From contig JAIXXN010000033.1 in assembly GCA_027490725.1 (NCBI GenBank), positions 1 through 64,000 of the forward strand: DNA of 64,000 nucleotides, written 5' to 3'. Positions 42,686-52,060 of the stretch are shown here, in pieces (the stretch's first letter is position 1; every line of letters starts with the position of its first letter). The stretch is from Oxalobacteraceae bacterium (GTDB taxonomy: Bacteria > Pseudomonadota > Gammaproteobacteria > Burkholderiales > Burkholderiaceae_D). Under the pieces are notes generated by a model, which did no database searches, was not told where the DNA came from, and worked only from the letters and a program-made list of their open reading frames with translations. Made by a program: the position numbers and the translations under genes.

Positions 42686-43966
42686 ATGTCCAGCTCTCCC
42701 CATGATTCCACCCCGGCCAGCCAGCCGCGCCGTTTCGGCGCCAGCGCACCGGCCAGTCTGAATTTCATCCTCGTCAGTGTCTTCATAGACATGCTGGGTA
42801 TCGGCCTGATCGTGCCGGTGCTGCCCATGCTGGTGGGCGAATTCACCAGCGACCGCGAACAGCAGGCACACTGGTTCGCCATCATGAGCGCCGTATTCGG
42901 CCTGATGCAGTTTATCTGCATGCCGATGCTGGGCGCCATCAGCGACCGTATCGGCCGCCGCCCTGTGCTCCTGTATTCGATGGCCGGCATGTGCCTGAAT
43001 TTTCTCGCCACCGCGTGGGCGCCCAATCTGGCCTGCCTGTTTATCGGCCGCGTGGTGGGTGGCCTGTCGTCGGCCAGCATGTCGGTGGCCTCCGCCTATG
43101 CCTCCGATATTTCAACACCCGACAACCGCGCCAAGAGCTTCGGCAAAGTCGGTGCCGCCTTCGGCCTAGGCTTTATCTGCGGCCCCATGCTGGGCGGTCT
43201 GCTGGGCAGCGTCAATCTGCACCTGCCGTTCTACGTTGCGGCCGGCCTGTCGGCACTGAATTTCATCTACGGTTATCTGGTCGTACCGGAATCGCTCCCT
43301 GCCGGGAAGCGCGCACCATTCAGTCTGGCACGCATCAATCCCCTCAGCGCCCTGCTGCGACTGGTGCAGCGCAAGGATATCCGCGGCCTGGTGATCACCT
43401 TCGCACTGGTTACCTGTGCCCAGATGATGTTGCAGACCACCTGGGTGCTGTACACGCATTTCCGCTTCGACTGGACGCCGGGCCAGAACGGCGCCGCGCT
43501 ATTTTGCGTCGGTCTGACGGCCGCCGTGGTGCAGGCAGGTCTGCTGGGCGTACTGATTCAGCGCTTTGGCGAAATGCGCCTGTCGCTGATCGGCATGAGT
43601 TCGGGCGCGCTGGCCTTCCTGCTATACGGGCTGGCGACGCAAGGCTGGATGATGTACGTACTCATTCTGTGCAATGTGCTGTCGTTCGCCGTCGGCCCTG
43701 CACTGCAGGCCATCACCTCCAAGACAACGCCACCGGCCGAACAGGGTGAATTAATGGGATCGCTGCAATCGGTGAGCAGTCTGGGCATCATCTTCATGCC
43801 CTTACTGGGCGCGCAGATTCTGGGACGGGTTAGCCACCTGCCCTCCAGCGACTGGCGCATGGGCGCTACCTTCTACTTCTGCGCGGCCCTGCAGTTAATG
43901 GCGATCCTAGTGGCGCGCCATTATTTCAAGCACCATACGCAGGCAACCAATGGCCCGCATTCCTGA
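42686..43966 (+). CDS. MFS transporter, TetA-like drug efflux family
   Basis: 426 residues with 12 hydrophobic segments. The N-half has LNFILVSVFIDMLGIGLIVPVLP and the MFS motif A loop LGAISDRIGRRPVLL. AKSFGKVGAAFGLGFICGPMLGG resembles the TetA/DHA1 motif C region (G-x-x-x-G-P-x-x-G-G). A proton-driven drug or metabolite exporter is likely. It follows the HD gene by 18 bases, possibly in one operon. Close relatives are often labelled tetracycline-resistance MFS; specificity cannot be read here. Confidence 0.88.
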   Translation: MSSSPHDSTPASQPRRFGASAPASLNFILVSVFIDMLGIGLIVPVLPMLVGEFTSDREQQAHWFAIMSAVFGLMQFICMPMLGAISDRIGRRPVLLYSMAGMCLNFLATAWAPNLACLFIGRVVGGLSSASMSVASAYASDISTPDNRAKSFGKVGAAFGLGFICGPMLGGLLGSVNLHLPFYVAAGLSALNFIYGYLVVPESLPAGKRAPFSLARINPLSALLRLVQRKDIRGLVITFALVTCAQMMLQTTWVLYTHFRFDWTPGQNGAALFCVGLTAAVVQAGLLGVLIQRFGEMRLSLIGMSSGALAFLLYGLATQGWMMYVLILCNVLSFAVGPALQAITSKTTPPAEQGELMGSLQSVSSLGIIFMPLLGAQILGRVSHLPSSDWRMGATFYFCAALQLMAILVARHYFKHHTQATNGPHS

Positions 43967-44212
43967 GCTGTGCAGTCCGGGTTTCGGCTGCCATGCAGCG
44001 TGGCTTGACAGACCGCGCCCGAACTGCAACCATACGGCCATGAATTTTCTGACCACACTACGCCCCTGCCTGAATTGGCGCCGCTGCTAAACTGCGGCCC
44101 TGAATCACCCCTAGTGATGTGATATTTTTATCAATGCCGCCCTTGTCTGGTGGCGTCGACACGACTGTGCACCAAGCTCAGGGGCTAGCGTAAGCAACCT
44201 GAAAGAAGCCCG

Positions 44213-45265
44213 ATGAGCCAGTCCCCAACGTCCGAAGTCATTGCCAACCCGGCCGCTGCATGCAGCGGCCCACGCATCATCCTCACCGGCGACCGCCCGA
44301 CCGGCCCGCTGCACCTGGGTCACTTTGTGGGCAGCCTGCGCAACCGCGTCGCCTACCAGCACGAATACCAGCAGTTCATCATGCTGGCTGATGCCCAGGC
44401 CCTGACCGACAATATGGATGACACCAACAAGGTGCACCGTAACGTGGTGGAAGTGGCGCTCGACTATCTGGCCGTGGGCATCGACCCGGCCAAGTCGACC
44501 ATCCTGATCCAGTCGCAGATTCCGGAACTGGCCGAACTGACCTTTTACTACCTGAATATGGTCACCGTGGCGCGTCTCGAACGCAACCCGACCGTGAAGA
44601 CGGAAATCGCCCTGCGCGGCTTCGAACGCGATATTCCGGCCGGCTTCCTCACCTACCCTGCCTCGCAGGCGGCCGACATCTCGGCCTTCAAAGCGTCGCT
44701 GGTGCCAGTTGGCGAAGACCAGATTCCAATGATCGAACAGACCAACGAAATCGTGCGTCGCTTCAACCGCATCGCCAACCGCGAGATTCTGGTGGAGTGC
44801 AAGGCGCTGGTACCGGAAATCGGTCGTCTGCCGGGCACCGATGGCAAAGCCAAAATGAGTAAATCGCTGGGCAACACCATCAATCTGGGCGCCAGCGCAG
44901 CCGAAATTAGCGCCGCCGTGAAAAAAGTCTACACCGATCCGCTGCACCTGCGCGTAGAAGATCCCGGCCATCTGGAAGGTAACGTCGCCTTCATCTATCT
45001 GGATGCCTTTGATCCCGAGCAGGACCGGCTGGCCGAAATGAAAGCGCATTATGTGCGCGGTGGCCTGGGCGACTCGATCGTCAAGAAGCGTCTGGAACTG
45101 GTGCTGCAGGAAATGCTGGCACCGATCCGCGCGCGTCGTGAAGAACTGGCGCAGGACCGTGGCTACATCATGCAGATGCTCAAAGAGGGCACCAGCCGGG
45201 CCCGCGAAGTCGCCGCAAAAACCACCGACGAAGTCAAAGCGGCCCTCGGCCTGAGCTACTTCTGA
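44213..45265 (+). CDS. trpS: Tryptophanyl-tRNA synthetase
   Basis: 350 residues, a class I synthetase of normal size. The HIGH-type motif is [11 protein letters not shown] and the KMSKS motif is exactly KMSKSLGNT. TrpRS-specific segments include [11 protein letters not shown] and [13 protein letters not shown]. It charges tRNA-Trp. The start ATG 44213 follows GAAAGAAGCCCG. The stop overlaps the next start (TGATG), so trpS and the DUF1294 gene are coupled. No T-box or trp attenuator was recognised in the 245 bases upstream. Confidence 0.96.
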   Translation: MSQSPTSEVIANPAAACSGPRIILTGDRPTGPLHLGHFVGSLRNRVAYQHEYQQFIMLADAQALTDNMDDTNKVHRNVVEVALDYLAVGIDPAKSTILIQSQIPELAELTFYYLNMVTVARLERNPTVKTEIALRGFERDIPAGFLTYPASQAADISAFKASLVPVGEDQIPMIEQTNEIVRRFNRIANREILVECKALVPEIGRLPGTDGKAKMSKSLGNTINLGASAAEISAAVKKVYTDPLHLRVEDPGHLEGNVAFIYLDAFDPEQDRLAEMKAHYVRGGLGDSIVKKRLELVLQEMLAPIRARREELAQDRGYIMQMLKEGTSRAREVAAKTTDEVKAALGLSYF

Positions 45266-45573
45266 TGCTCGCTACTGGCGACCTCCTGCTCGGCCTCGCG
45301 GGCGTGTACGGGGTCGCCAGTCTGATCTGCTATCTGCTGTACGCGCTGGACAAGCACGCCGCCCGTCAGCAGACCCGGCGCATCGCCGAACGCACCCTGC
45401 TACTGTGGGGTTTGTGCGGCGGCTGGCCCGGTGCATGGCTGGCGCAGCAGCGCCTGCGCCACAAAACCCGCAAAACCTCGTTCCGCATCGCCTACTGGCT
45501 CAGCGTGCTGCTCAATCTGGGCGCGCTATACGGACTACTGCACTATTACCTCACCGGGCAAGGATCACTATGA
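45265..45573 (+). CDS. DUF1294 membrane protein
   Basis: 102 residues, two or three membrane helices. The DUF1294 core is visible: YLLYALDKHAARQQTRRIAERTLLL followed by LCGGWPGAWLAQQRLRHKTRKTSF. Function unknown in the family. Overlaps trpS by one base and the next gene by four (ATGA). Confidence 0.93.
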   Translation: MLATGDLLLGLAGVYGVASLICYLLYALDKHAARQQTRRIAERTLLLWGLCGGWPGAWLAQQRLRHKTRKTSFRIAYWLSVLLNLGALYGLLHYYLTGQGSL

Positions 45574-46532
45574 TGTGGCGTGGCGTGTTATGCGGCTTGC
45601 TGGCTGGCGCCATGTGGGGCATGGTGTTCGTCGCGCCGGTCTATCTGGGCGCATTTACGCCGCTGGAACTGGCCTGCGGGCGCTACATCGCCTACGGCCT
45701 GATCGCCGCCAGCCTGATGTTCAATCGGCTGCCTGCGCTGCTGCGCCGGCTCGACCGCGCTGATGTTGTGGCGCTGCTCAAGCATGCGCTGGCCGGTAAT
45801 ATCGTCTACTACATGCTGCTGGCACTGGGCGTGAAGCTGGCGGGCGTGGCGGCCACCTCGCTGATTATCGGCGTGCTGCCGATCAGCGTCACCCTGCTGG
45901 GAAAAAACGATCATGGCTCGGTGCCGCTGCGCCAGCTAGCGCTGCCGCTGCTGCTGGTGGCCGCCGGCATCGCCTGTATCAATGTCGATGTGTTCAGCCA
46001 CCACGCGGCGACGGCCATCCCGCTTGGCCAGCAAATCCTGGGGGTACTGTGCGCGGTCGGCGCGCTGCTGTGCTGGACCTGGTATTCGGTCGATAATGCC
46101 CGCTACCTGAAGCGCAATCCCCATTTCAGCAGCGGTGAGTGGTCGACCCTGTACGGCGTCTCGAGTGGCCTGATTGCACTGGTGATCGCCTTACTGGCAC
46201 TGGCTATGTTCCACAGCGACGTCACCGGTGCCGCAGCCATCGCCAGTGGCCGCGACTGGCGCGTGTTCTGGATCGCGAATGGTGTGCTAGCACTGGGCGC
46301 CTCGGTGATCGGCAATCACCTGTGGAATGTCGCCAGCCGCAGCGTGCCAGTCACCCTGTCCGGCCAGCTGATTCTGTTCGAAACCCTGTTCGCCCTGCTG
46401 TACGGCTTTATCTACAAGCAACAACTACCACGCCCGCTGGAAGTGGCGGCGATGCTGCTGCTATCGGTCGGGGTCTTGTGGTCGTTACGGGTGCATGCAC
46501 TGGATCAGGACAGCGAAGCCCACGCAGGCTGA
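45570..46532 (+). CDS. DMT-superfamily (EamA-like) transporter
   Basis: 320 residues with about ten hydrophobic helices in two EamA-like halves (LLAGAMWGMVFVAPVYLG; LGASVIGNHLWNVASRSVPV). Start ATG 45570 overlaps the DUF1294 stop by four bases; a second ATG follows at 45573. Such proteins export amino acids or other small metabolites; substrate unknown. The gene ends just before the convergent Lon-substrate-domain gene (7 bases). Confidence 0.9.
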   Translation: MMWRGVLCGLLAGAMWGMVFVAPVYLGAFTPLELACGRYIAYGLIAASLMFNRLPALLRRLDRADVVALLKHALAGNIVYYMLLALGVKLAGVAATSLIIGVLPISVTLLGKNDHGSVPLRQLALPLLLVAAGIACINVDVFSHHAATAIPLGQQILGVLCAVGALLCWTWYSVDNARYLKRNPHFSSGEWSTLYGVSSGLIALVIALLALAMFHSDVTGAAAIASGRDWRVFWIANGVLALGASVIGNHLWNVASRSVPVTLSGQLILFETLFALLYGFIYKQQLPRPLEVAAMLLLSVGVLWSLRVHALDQDSEAHAG

Positions 46533-46539
46533 ATCCCGA

Positions 46540-47154
46540 CTAATCGAGCAGGCCGTTCTCGCACAGCACGTCCTGAATCAGCTCCAGCCGCAACAGGGGA
46601 TTTTCCTGCACCAGCAGGCGCTGTTTCTCGGCCATATCGAGGCGCAGCAGTTCGCACCAGCGGTTGGCTACCCAGCCGGCGTCGTCGAGCCGGTACGGCG
46701 GCGCAAGCTGCACGCGGCTGCTGGGGATCTGTTTTTTCTGCAGTGAACTGATCAGCGTGGCCAGCGCCTTCGCGACATTCTGCTGCTCGCTCGGCACGGG
46801 CACCTCGCGGTCATCATGCAAGGCCACCACTTCACCCAGCCACAAGCCGTTCTTCTGCTGCTCGGCCGAGAGGATGCGGAAGCGCGTGGTACCGATGCAG
46901 TTGATTCTGAGTAGACCCGGTTCGGGCGAACTCCAGTCGATAATCCGTGCCATGGTGCCGGCGCAGCCCAGCTTCTGCTGCTGTTCGGGCACGCGCACTT
47001 CGCTGCCCTCGAGCAGCGACACCACCCCGAAAGCCTCACCGCGCTCGATACAGCGCTTGATCAGATCGAGGTAACGCACTTCGAAGATCTGCAGCGGCAG
47101 ATGGCCACCGGGGAACAGGACCGTATTCAGCGGAAATAATGGAAGCGTTAGCAT
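46540..47154 (-). CDS. Lon N-terminal (substrate-binding) domain protein
   Basis: 204 residues, matching the stand-alone LON/PUA-like domain: LPLFPLNTVLFPGGHLPLQIFE at the start, IDWSSPEPGLLRINCIGTTRFRIL, and a helical C-terminus. There is no ATPase or protease domain. The family resembles YcbL/LonB-type small proteins whose role is poorly known. Confidence 0.92.
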   Translation of the reverse strand: MLTLPLFPLNTVLFPGGHLPLQIFEVRYLDLIKRCIERGEAFGVVSLLEGSEVRVPEQQQKLGCAGTMARIIDWSSPEPGLLRINCIGTTRFRILSAEQQKNGLWLGEVVALHDDREVPVPSEQQNVAKALATLISSLQKKQIPSSRVQLAPPYRLDDAGWVANRWCELLRLDMAEKQRLLVQENPLLRLELIQDVLCENGLLD

Positions 47155-47246
47155 AGCGCTATCATCGCATGAAATTTGCCGGACGGAATGAGTGAATCCC
47201 TTATATCGGGTATTTTTCTGAGATGCGTACTGAGCTAGGTGCTGCC

Positions 47247-48590
47247 CTAGGGGCGGCGCACGATCTGGCCATTCTTCACGACCAGCGCCACCTCGCGCAA
47301 CGCGGCAATGTCACGGGTCGGATCACCGCGCACGGCCACCAGATCGGCCAGATAGCCGCGCCGGATCTGCCCCAGTACCTGAGCGCGGTCCAGCACTGCG
47401 GCGTTGACCACCGTCGCCGCCTGCAACGCTTCCAGCGGTGTCATCCCCAGACGCACCAGCCACTCGAGTTCGCGCACATTGCTACCATGGGCAAACACCC
47501 CGACGTCGCTACCGTTGCCGATGATGACGCCGGCCTGCCGCGCCAGCCGGAACGCCCGTGCGGCCGCCTGCATGGACGGCGTCGGCGCCGCACCGCGCTG
47601 GTGCTTCTGGAAGTATTCGCTGCTCGCCTCGACGGCAGTCAGGGTGGGAAAGAAGGCCACATGACGCTCGGCCATCAGGCGGAAAGTCACCTCGCTCCCG
47701 CCATAACCATGTTCGATACTATCGACGCCGGCCAGTACCGCGCGCCGCATGCCCTCATCGGTACTGGCATGGGCTGCCACCTTGCGCCCCGATTCGTGTG
47801 CCGTGCTCACCAGTGCATTGAGTTCGGCCTGGGTGAAGGTGGCATGGGCGCTGCCATCCGGACCATTGCGGTAATCGGCATACACCTTGATCCAGTCCGC
47901 GCCGCGCGCACTCTGCTCGCGCACGGCCCGCACCACCTCGTCGACGCCGCTCGCTTCCTGCGCGCCTTTGGGTAATTCGACATCGGCGCGATAACTACGC
48001 GGCGAGGGCCCGTAACTGCCGGTGGCGACAATCGCGCGGGTGGTCACGAACAGACGCGGCCCCGGTATCACCCCCGCTTCGATCGCCTGTTTAATTGCTA
48101 CATCGGCGTATAGCGCTCCTTCACTACCCAGATCACGTAGTGTGGTAAAACCGGCCTGCAATGTCATCGCGGCGTGGCGGGTGGCCAGCAGCGTCCGGTA
48201 TTCCACCGATTCTTTTAAAACCTGATCATCCCACGAGGTTTCGTTATAAGGATGCAGCAATACATGGGCATGCAAATCCATTAATCCGGGAATCAATGTC
48301 ATGCCCGGCAGAACTATCCGTTCGACTGCGCCATTCACGGGAATGGTATCGCGGGGACCTACTGCAATTATTTTGTCCTGGGCAATTAAAACTACCCAGT
48401 CCGTATGGCTAGTCCCTTCACCGGTCCAGACCCGTTCCGGGCTAATTAATATGTTTGCAGGGGGAAACGACGATACTGGCGCAGCCAATTCGCCAGCCAG
48501 AGCGCGGGGGGCCAGAATGACAAAATGCGCGAGATTGGCGAATATGGCCAGCAGAACGGAACACAGCAAGACGCGAGGATAAGACATCAT
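47247..48590 (-). CDS. Exported amidohydrolase (imidazolonepropionase-like family)
   Basis: 447 residues. A signal-like N-terminus ([20 protein letters not shown]) precedes a TIM-barrel amidohydrolase: [19 protein letters not shown] (His-x-His), [19 protein letters not shown] (metal His), DSIEHGYGG (metal His) and [12 protein letters not shown] (catalytic Asp). The C-terminus has the composite-domain return [20 protein letters not shown]. Related enzymes include Xaa-Pro dipeptidase-type and organophosphate-acting amidohydrolases, often periplasmic. Substrate unknown. Start preceded by CCGGAAGTCATTC. Confidence 0.9.
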   Translation of the reverse strand: MMSYPRVLLCSVLLAIFANLAHFVILAPRALAGELAAPVSSFPPANILISPERVWTGEGTSHTDWVVLIAQDKIIAVGPRDTIPVNGAVERIVLPGMTLIPGLMDLHAHVLLHPYNETSWDDQVLKESVEYRTLLATRHAAMTLQAGFTTLRDLGSEGALYADVAIKQAIEAGVIPGPRLFVTTRAIVATGSYGPSPRSYRADVELPKGAQEASGVDEVVRAVREQSARGADWIKVYADYRNGPDGSAHATFTQAELNALVSTAHESGRKVAAHASTDEGMRRAVLAGVDSIEHGYGGSEVTFRLMAERHVAFFPTLTAVEASSEYFQKHQRGAAPTPSMQAAARAFRLARQAGVIIGNGSDVGVFAHGSNVRELEWLVRLGMTPLEALQAATVVNAAVLDRAQVLGQIRRGYLADLVAVRGDPTRDIAALREVALVVKNGQIVRRP

Positions 48591-48620
48591 GAATGACTTC
48601 CGGTGGCAGAAATGACAATA

Positions 48621-48647
48621 GCGGGTTTATAACAACTATAAACCCGC
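48621..48647. terminator. Hairpin between hns and the amidohydrolase gene
   Basis: GCGGGTTTATA (48621-48631) pairs with TATAAACCCGC (48637-48647) over a 5-base loop, an 11-bp perfect stem. No clean T-run, but it sits directly after the 3' end of the H-NS gene. Confidence 0.5.
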
Positions 48648-48669
48648 CACATTTAACGCCGGAATACGC

Positions 48670-48960
48670 TTACTTAATCAGATACTGCTCTTTATTTTTA
48701 CCTTCCAGCCATTTTGGTGCACGGCCACGACCCGTCCAGGTCTGTCCGGTCGCATCATCACGGTATTTGGTCGGCACTGGTGCACGGGGCTTGGTGGATT
48801 TGGCCTTACCGGCAGGACCCAGATCGGCAACGGTCAGACCATACTCGCGCATGATGGCAAGAACTCTTTCCTTGGCTTCGGCAATTTCATTACGGCGCGC
48901 GGTTTCAGCCAGAGTTTCCAGTTCAGCAATCTTTGCTTTGTATTCCTGATAGCTTGTCAT
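48670..48960 (-). CDS. hns: H-NS family nucleoid protein
   Basis: 96 residues, the short form typical of Burkholderiales. An N-terminal coiled coil ([23 protein letters not shown]) drives dimerisation. The C-terminal DNA-binding core reads [20 protein letters not shown]. It silences AT-rich, often horizontally acquired, DNA. The upstream region is markedly AT-rich, consistent with autoregulation. Confidence 0.95.
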   Translation of the reverse strand: MTSYQEYKAKIAELETLAETARRNEIAEAKERVLAIMREYGLTVADLGPAGKAKSTKPRAPVPTKYRDDATGQTWTGRGRAPKWLEGKNKEQYLIK

Positions 48961-49424
48961 CTTATTTCCTTCTTATTGGCAGGATGGATTAATAAAAATA
49001 CAGTAGATTTCCATAAGAAAATCAACAGGCGAAATTTACCATATTCAGGATACACAAAGTACATCACGATTCGATAAATATCAATATAAACCCTGATTGG
49101 GTAAAATTCCCGTAGCGTCATCGATGTATGCCAATACCGCCTATTAAATCGAGTTTAATACCGGGTCACTTGCATGCATTAACTACCGGTGACGATATTT
49201 GCATAACACGCAGCGTCACGCTGCACGCCAGCCGCCTGTTCGGCAATAGCGCAAGCCCCCGTACTATTCACCGCGATAAAAACAAACTTAAACGGCGCCG
49301 TCCCCAATCTGCCACGCAGGCAGCCCAGAATGCTGCGCCAGCTGATGCCGGTGGCAATTCTGCCACGCATCGCGGCGCATTTCAGACGCTATAATGCGCG
49401 ATCATTATTTGTAGGGATTCCATC
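48961..49424. other. AT-rich intergenic region between hns and psd
   Basis: About 460 bases. The part next to hns (48961-49110) is strongly A/T-rich, as expected for an H-NS autoregulated promoter. The remainder (49128-49394) contains an open frame of 88 codons without a ribosome site or coherent protein features; I see no supported gene. Confidence 0.5.
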
Positions 49425-50270
49425 GTGTCCGACCGTCTTGCCGTGCTGCCGCAATATCTGCTTCCCAAGGGAGCATTGACCAATTTCGCTGGCCGCGTGG
49501 CCAATGCCCGCTGCGGCAGTCGCACCACGGCACTGATCCGCTGGTTCGTCGCTCGCTACAACGTCAACATGGCGGAGGCGCTCGATCCCGATATCAGCCA
49601 CTACCAGAGTTTTAACGAATTCTTTACCCGCGCTTTGCGTCCGGACGCCCGCCCGCTGGCTGCTGCCGACTTCATCTGCCCTGTCGATGGCCGCATCAGC
49701 CAGTTTGGCGCCATCCACGATGACCAGATTTTCCAGGCCAAGGGGCACAACTTCAGCACCACCGCGCTGGTGGGCGGCGACGCCGAACTGGCCGAACAGT
49801 TCCGCAACGGCAGCTACGCCAATCTCTACCTGAGCCCGCGCGATTACCACCGCATCCACATGCCCTGCGACGGCCGTCTGACCCGCATGATCTACGTGCC
49901 GGGCGAGCTATTCTCCGTGAATCCGACCACGGCACGCGGCATTCCCGGCCTGTTCGCCCGCAACGAGCGGGTGGTATGCGTGTTCGACACGGCACACGGC
50001 CCCTTCGTCATGACACTGGTGGGCGCCACCATCGTTGGCAGTATGGCGACGGTCTGGCACGGCGTGGTCAACCCGCCGCGCTCCAGCCATGTGCGCGAAT
50101 GGCAGTATGACGACCAGCAGATCGTGCTGAAACAGGGCGAGGAACTGGGCCGCTTCCTGCTCGGTTCGACCGTGGTGATGCTGTTCCCGAAAGACGTGCT
50201 GAACTTCAATGCCGGCTGGCAGCCAGCGGCGGCCGTGCAACTGGGCGCAAGCATGGCCAACTGCCGCTAA
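49425..50270 (+). CDS. psd: Phosphatidylserine decarboxylase
   Basis: 281 residues. Family segments: YQSFNEFFTRALRPDARPL, DFICPVDGRISQFG, AKGHNFS (near the active region), YLSPRDYHRIHMPCDGRL, and the autocleavage motif LLGSTVVMLF near the C-terminus. LGST self-processing yields the pyruvoyl prosthetic group. It makes phosphatidylethanolamine at the membrane. I start at GTG 49425, after TAGGGATTCC; no closer ATG exists. Confidence 0.95.
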   Translation: MSDRLAVLPQYLLPKGALTNFAGRVANARCGSRTTALIRWFVARYNVNMAEALDPDISHYQSFNEFFTRALRPDARPLAAADFICPVDGRISQFGAIHDDQIFQAKGHNFSTTALVGGDAELAEQFRNGSYANLYLSPRDYHRIHMPCDGRLTRMIYVPGELFSVNPTTARGIPGLFARNERVVCVFDTAHGPFVMTLVGATIVGSMATVWHGVVNPPRSSHVREWQYDDQQIVLKQGEELGRFLLGSTVVMLFPKDVLNFNAGWQPAAAVQLGASMANCR

Positions 50271-50416
50271 ACAGTTGCCGCTGCGCCCCGGCACACTATG
50301 GCCTGAAAAATAGGGACGCAAGGCGTTTGCGACGCATTTGCATTCAATCGCGCTGACGTCCCTTATACCGTTCAGACCGTGTCCGGATGTCGGATCTGAC
50401 CCCGGGTCACGGCTCA
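50271..50416. other. Intergenic hairpin region and repeat between psd and the LysR gene
   Basis: AGGGACG (50312-50318) and CGTCCCT (50357-50363) bound a structured 50-base stretch. It is followed by dispersed repeat copy 4. The genes on either side converge. Confidence 0.5.
50378..50405 (-). repeat. 28-bp dispersed repeat, copy 4
   Basis: Exact reverse complement of the core at 8597, followed on the minus strand by GTCTGA in place of the CTGA tail. On the minus strand it begins 11 bases after the LysR stop codon. Confidence 0.9.
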
Positions 50417-51328
50417 CTAGACGCCCGCAAGGGGCTGATCGGCGTAGGCTTCTTGTAGCAGATCGAGAAATACCCGGGTTTTGGCGGGCATCAGGCGCCG
50501 CCCCGGGAACACCGCCCAGCCCGTCACGCGCGGGAACGCCCACTCGGGCAGCACCCGCACCAGCTTGCCTGTCCTGACCAGTTCCCGCGCAATCATTTCC
50601 GTCGAGGTCGCAATCCCGCTACCGATGCTGGCCATGCGCACCAGTAGCTCCGGCGAATTCGCCTGCAGCCGTACCGGCAAGTCACGCTCCCAGCGCGTTT
50701 TGCCGCGCAACAGCGTCCAGCGCACCATGCCATGCTGGCGTGGCGGCAAACTCAGTAAGTCATGCTGGAACAATTCGTCCGGATGCTCGGGCAAGCCACG
50801 CAGGCTGGCATAGGCCGGCGCCGCATACAGCGCAATCGAACTGAAGGTCAGCGGGCGCGCCGCCAGCGACGCATCGTCGGGCAGATTGCCCATGCGGATG
50901 GCCAGATCGAAATTCTCCGCCAGAATATCCACCCGCCGTGGCGACAGATCGAGTTCCAGAGAAATCGCCGGATAGTCGCGCAGCAAACGCGCCATCACCG
51001 TGCCCATCGCCAGATTGGCAAAATCGGCCGGCATCGACACCCGCAGCAAACCACTCGGTGCGCCCTGCCGGTGCTGCGCCAGCGCGGCCGCCAGCGCGGT
51101 TTCATCGGCCACCCGGCGGGCATGCTCAAGCAGACTGGCGCCCAGCTCCGTCAAGGTCAGCTTGCGGGTGGTCCGTTGCAACAAACGCTCGCCCAGTTGC
51201 GCTTCAAGCTGGGTAATCCGGCGCGACACCGTGGACTTGGGCAATTCCATACGCTGCGCGGCCAGACTGAAGCTGCCGCATTCGACGATGCGGGCAAATA
51301 ACAGCAGGTCACCGGGATCGAGATCCAT
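50417..51328 (-). CDS. LysR-family transcriptional regulator
   Basis: 303 residues. The N-terminal winged HTH reads FARIVECGSFSLAAQRMELPKSTVSRRITQLEAQLGERLL. The effector domain follows (SGLLRVSMPADFANLAMG; GSGIATSTEMIARELVRTGKLVRVLPEW). It is divergent from the azoreductase gene with ~108 bases between, and most likely activates or represses it. Palindromic TCCAT/ATGGA sites lie in the gap. The effector may be a quinone or azo-type electrophile, by analogy with neighbours. Confidence 0.93.
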   Translation of the reverse strand: MDLDPGDLLLFARIVECGSFSLAAQRMELPKSTVSRRITQLEAQLGERLLQRTTRKLTLTELGASLLEHARRVADETALAAALAQHRQGAPSGLLRVSMPADFANLAMGTVMARLLRDYPAISLELDLSPRRVDILAENFDLAIRMGNLPDDASLAARPLTFSSIALYAAPAYASLRGLPEHPDELFQHDLLSLPPRQHGMVRWTLLRGKTRWERDLPVRLQANSPELLVRMASIGSGIATSTEMIARELVRTGKLVRVLPEWAFPRVTGWAVFPGRRLMPAKTRVFLDLLQEAYADQPLAGV

Positions 51329-51334
51329 GATTGT

Positions 51335-51360
51335 TCCATATATGGACTAATACTATCCAT
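51335..51360. promoter_or_regulatory. LysR-azoR intergenic operator-like repeats
   Basis: A perfect 12-bp palindrome TCCATATATGGA (51335-51346) is followed by a second TCCAT at 51356-51360, forming ATGGA-N9-TCCAT. Placed 7 bases before the LysR start, it suits a LysR autorepression and activation site. Confidence 0.55.
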
Positions 51361-51436
51361 TTTAACGTCTTCTGGAACGAATTTGGAACTGCTAAAGTAA
51401 CTCCATCGCAGCACTCAACCCCAACCACGAGGCTCT

Positions 51437-52036
51437 ATGAATATCCTGCAAATCAATTCCAGCGCCCGCAGCAACGGTTCCGAATCCACCCGACTGGCCG
51501 ATGCACTGGTCGCCAAAATCCGTGTCGCCAATCCGCAAGCGAGCCTGTTGCGCCGCGATCTGGCCAGCCAACCGCATCCGGTACTGGACGAAGCGGCACT
51601 GGGCGCCCTGTTCACCCCGGCCGACCAGCGCAGCGCCGAACAGGCTGCCCGCGTGGCCCTCGACGACGCCCTGATCGCTCAGGTGCAAGCGGCGGACGTA
51701 ATCGTGATCGGTGCACCGACCTACAACTTCGGTATCACCGCACAACTGAAAAGCTGGTTCGACGCGATTGCCCGCGCTGGCGTTACCTTCCGCTACACGG
51801 CCAACGGCCCTGAAGGTCTGCTGACCGGCAAAAAAGTCTATGTCGCCCTGTCGCGTGGCGGTCAGCACCGCGACGGCCCGACCGACACCCAACTGGCGCA
51901 CATCAAGATGTTCCTGAATTTTGTCGGTCTGACCGAGGTACAGTACGTCTTCGCCGAAGGTATGGGCATGGGTCCGGAAGCGGTCGCCAAAGCGCAAGCG
52001 CAGGCCGAAGCCGAAATCAACGCCATTCTGGTTTAA
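51437..52036 (+). CDS. azoR: FMN-dependent NADH-azoreductase
   Basis: 199 residues, the AzoR/AcpD flavodoxin-like fold. [20 protein letters not shown] starts the first Rossmann strand and FMN phosphate loop. The [18 protein letters not shown] segment is characteristic. [11 protein letters not shown] and the C-terminal VFAEGMGMG complete the pattern. It reduces quinones and azo compounds with NADH. It is divergent from the LysR gene and followed 24 bases later by pirin. Confidence 0.95.
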   Translation: MNILQINSSARSNGSESTRLADALVAKIRVANPQASLLRRDLASQPHPVLDEAALGALFTPADQRSAEQAARVALDDALIAQVQAADVIVIGAPTYNFGITAQLKSWFDAIARAGVTFRYTANGPEGLLTGKKVYVALSRGGQHRDGPTDTQLAHIKMFLNFVGLTEVQYVFAEGMGMGPEAVAKAQAQAEAEINAILV

Positions 52037-52060
52037 CGCAGGTCTAACAAGGAGCACAGC

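Noticed and set aside
43967..44212. T-box or trp attenuator before trpS
   Set aside because: No Stem I, specifier loop or T-box sequence; only a weak AT hairpin near 44120.
49128..49394. 88-codon frame between hns and psd
   Set aside because: No Shine-Dalgarno, no coherent hydrophobic or conserved pattern, and atypical composition.
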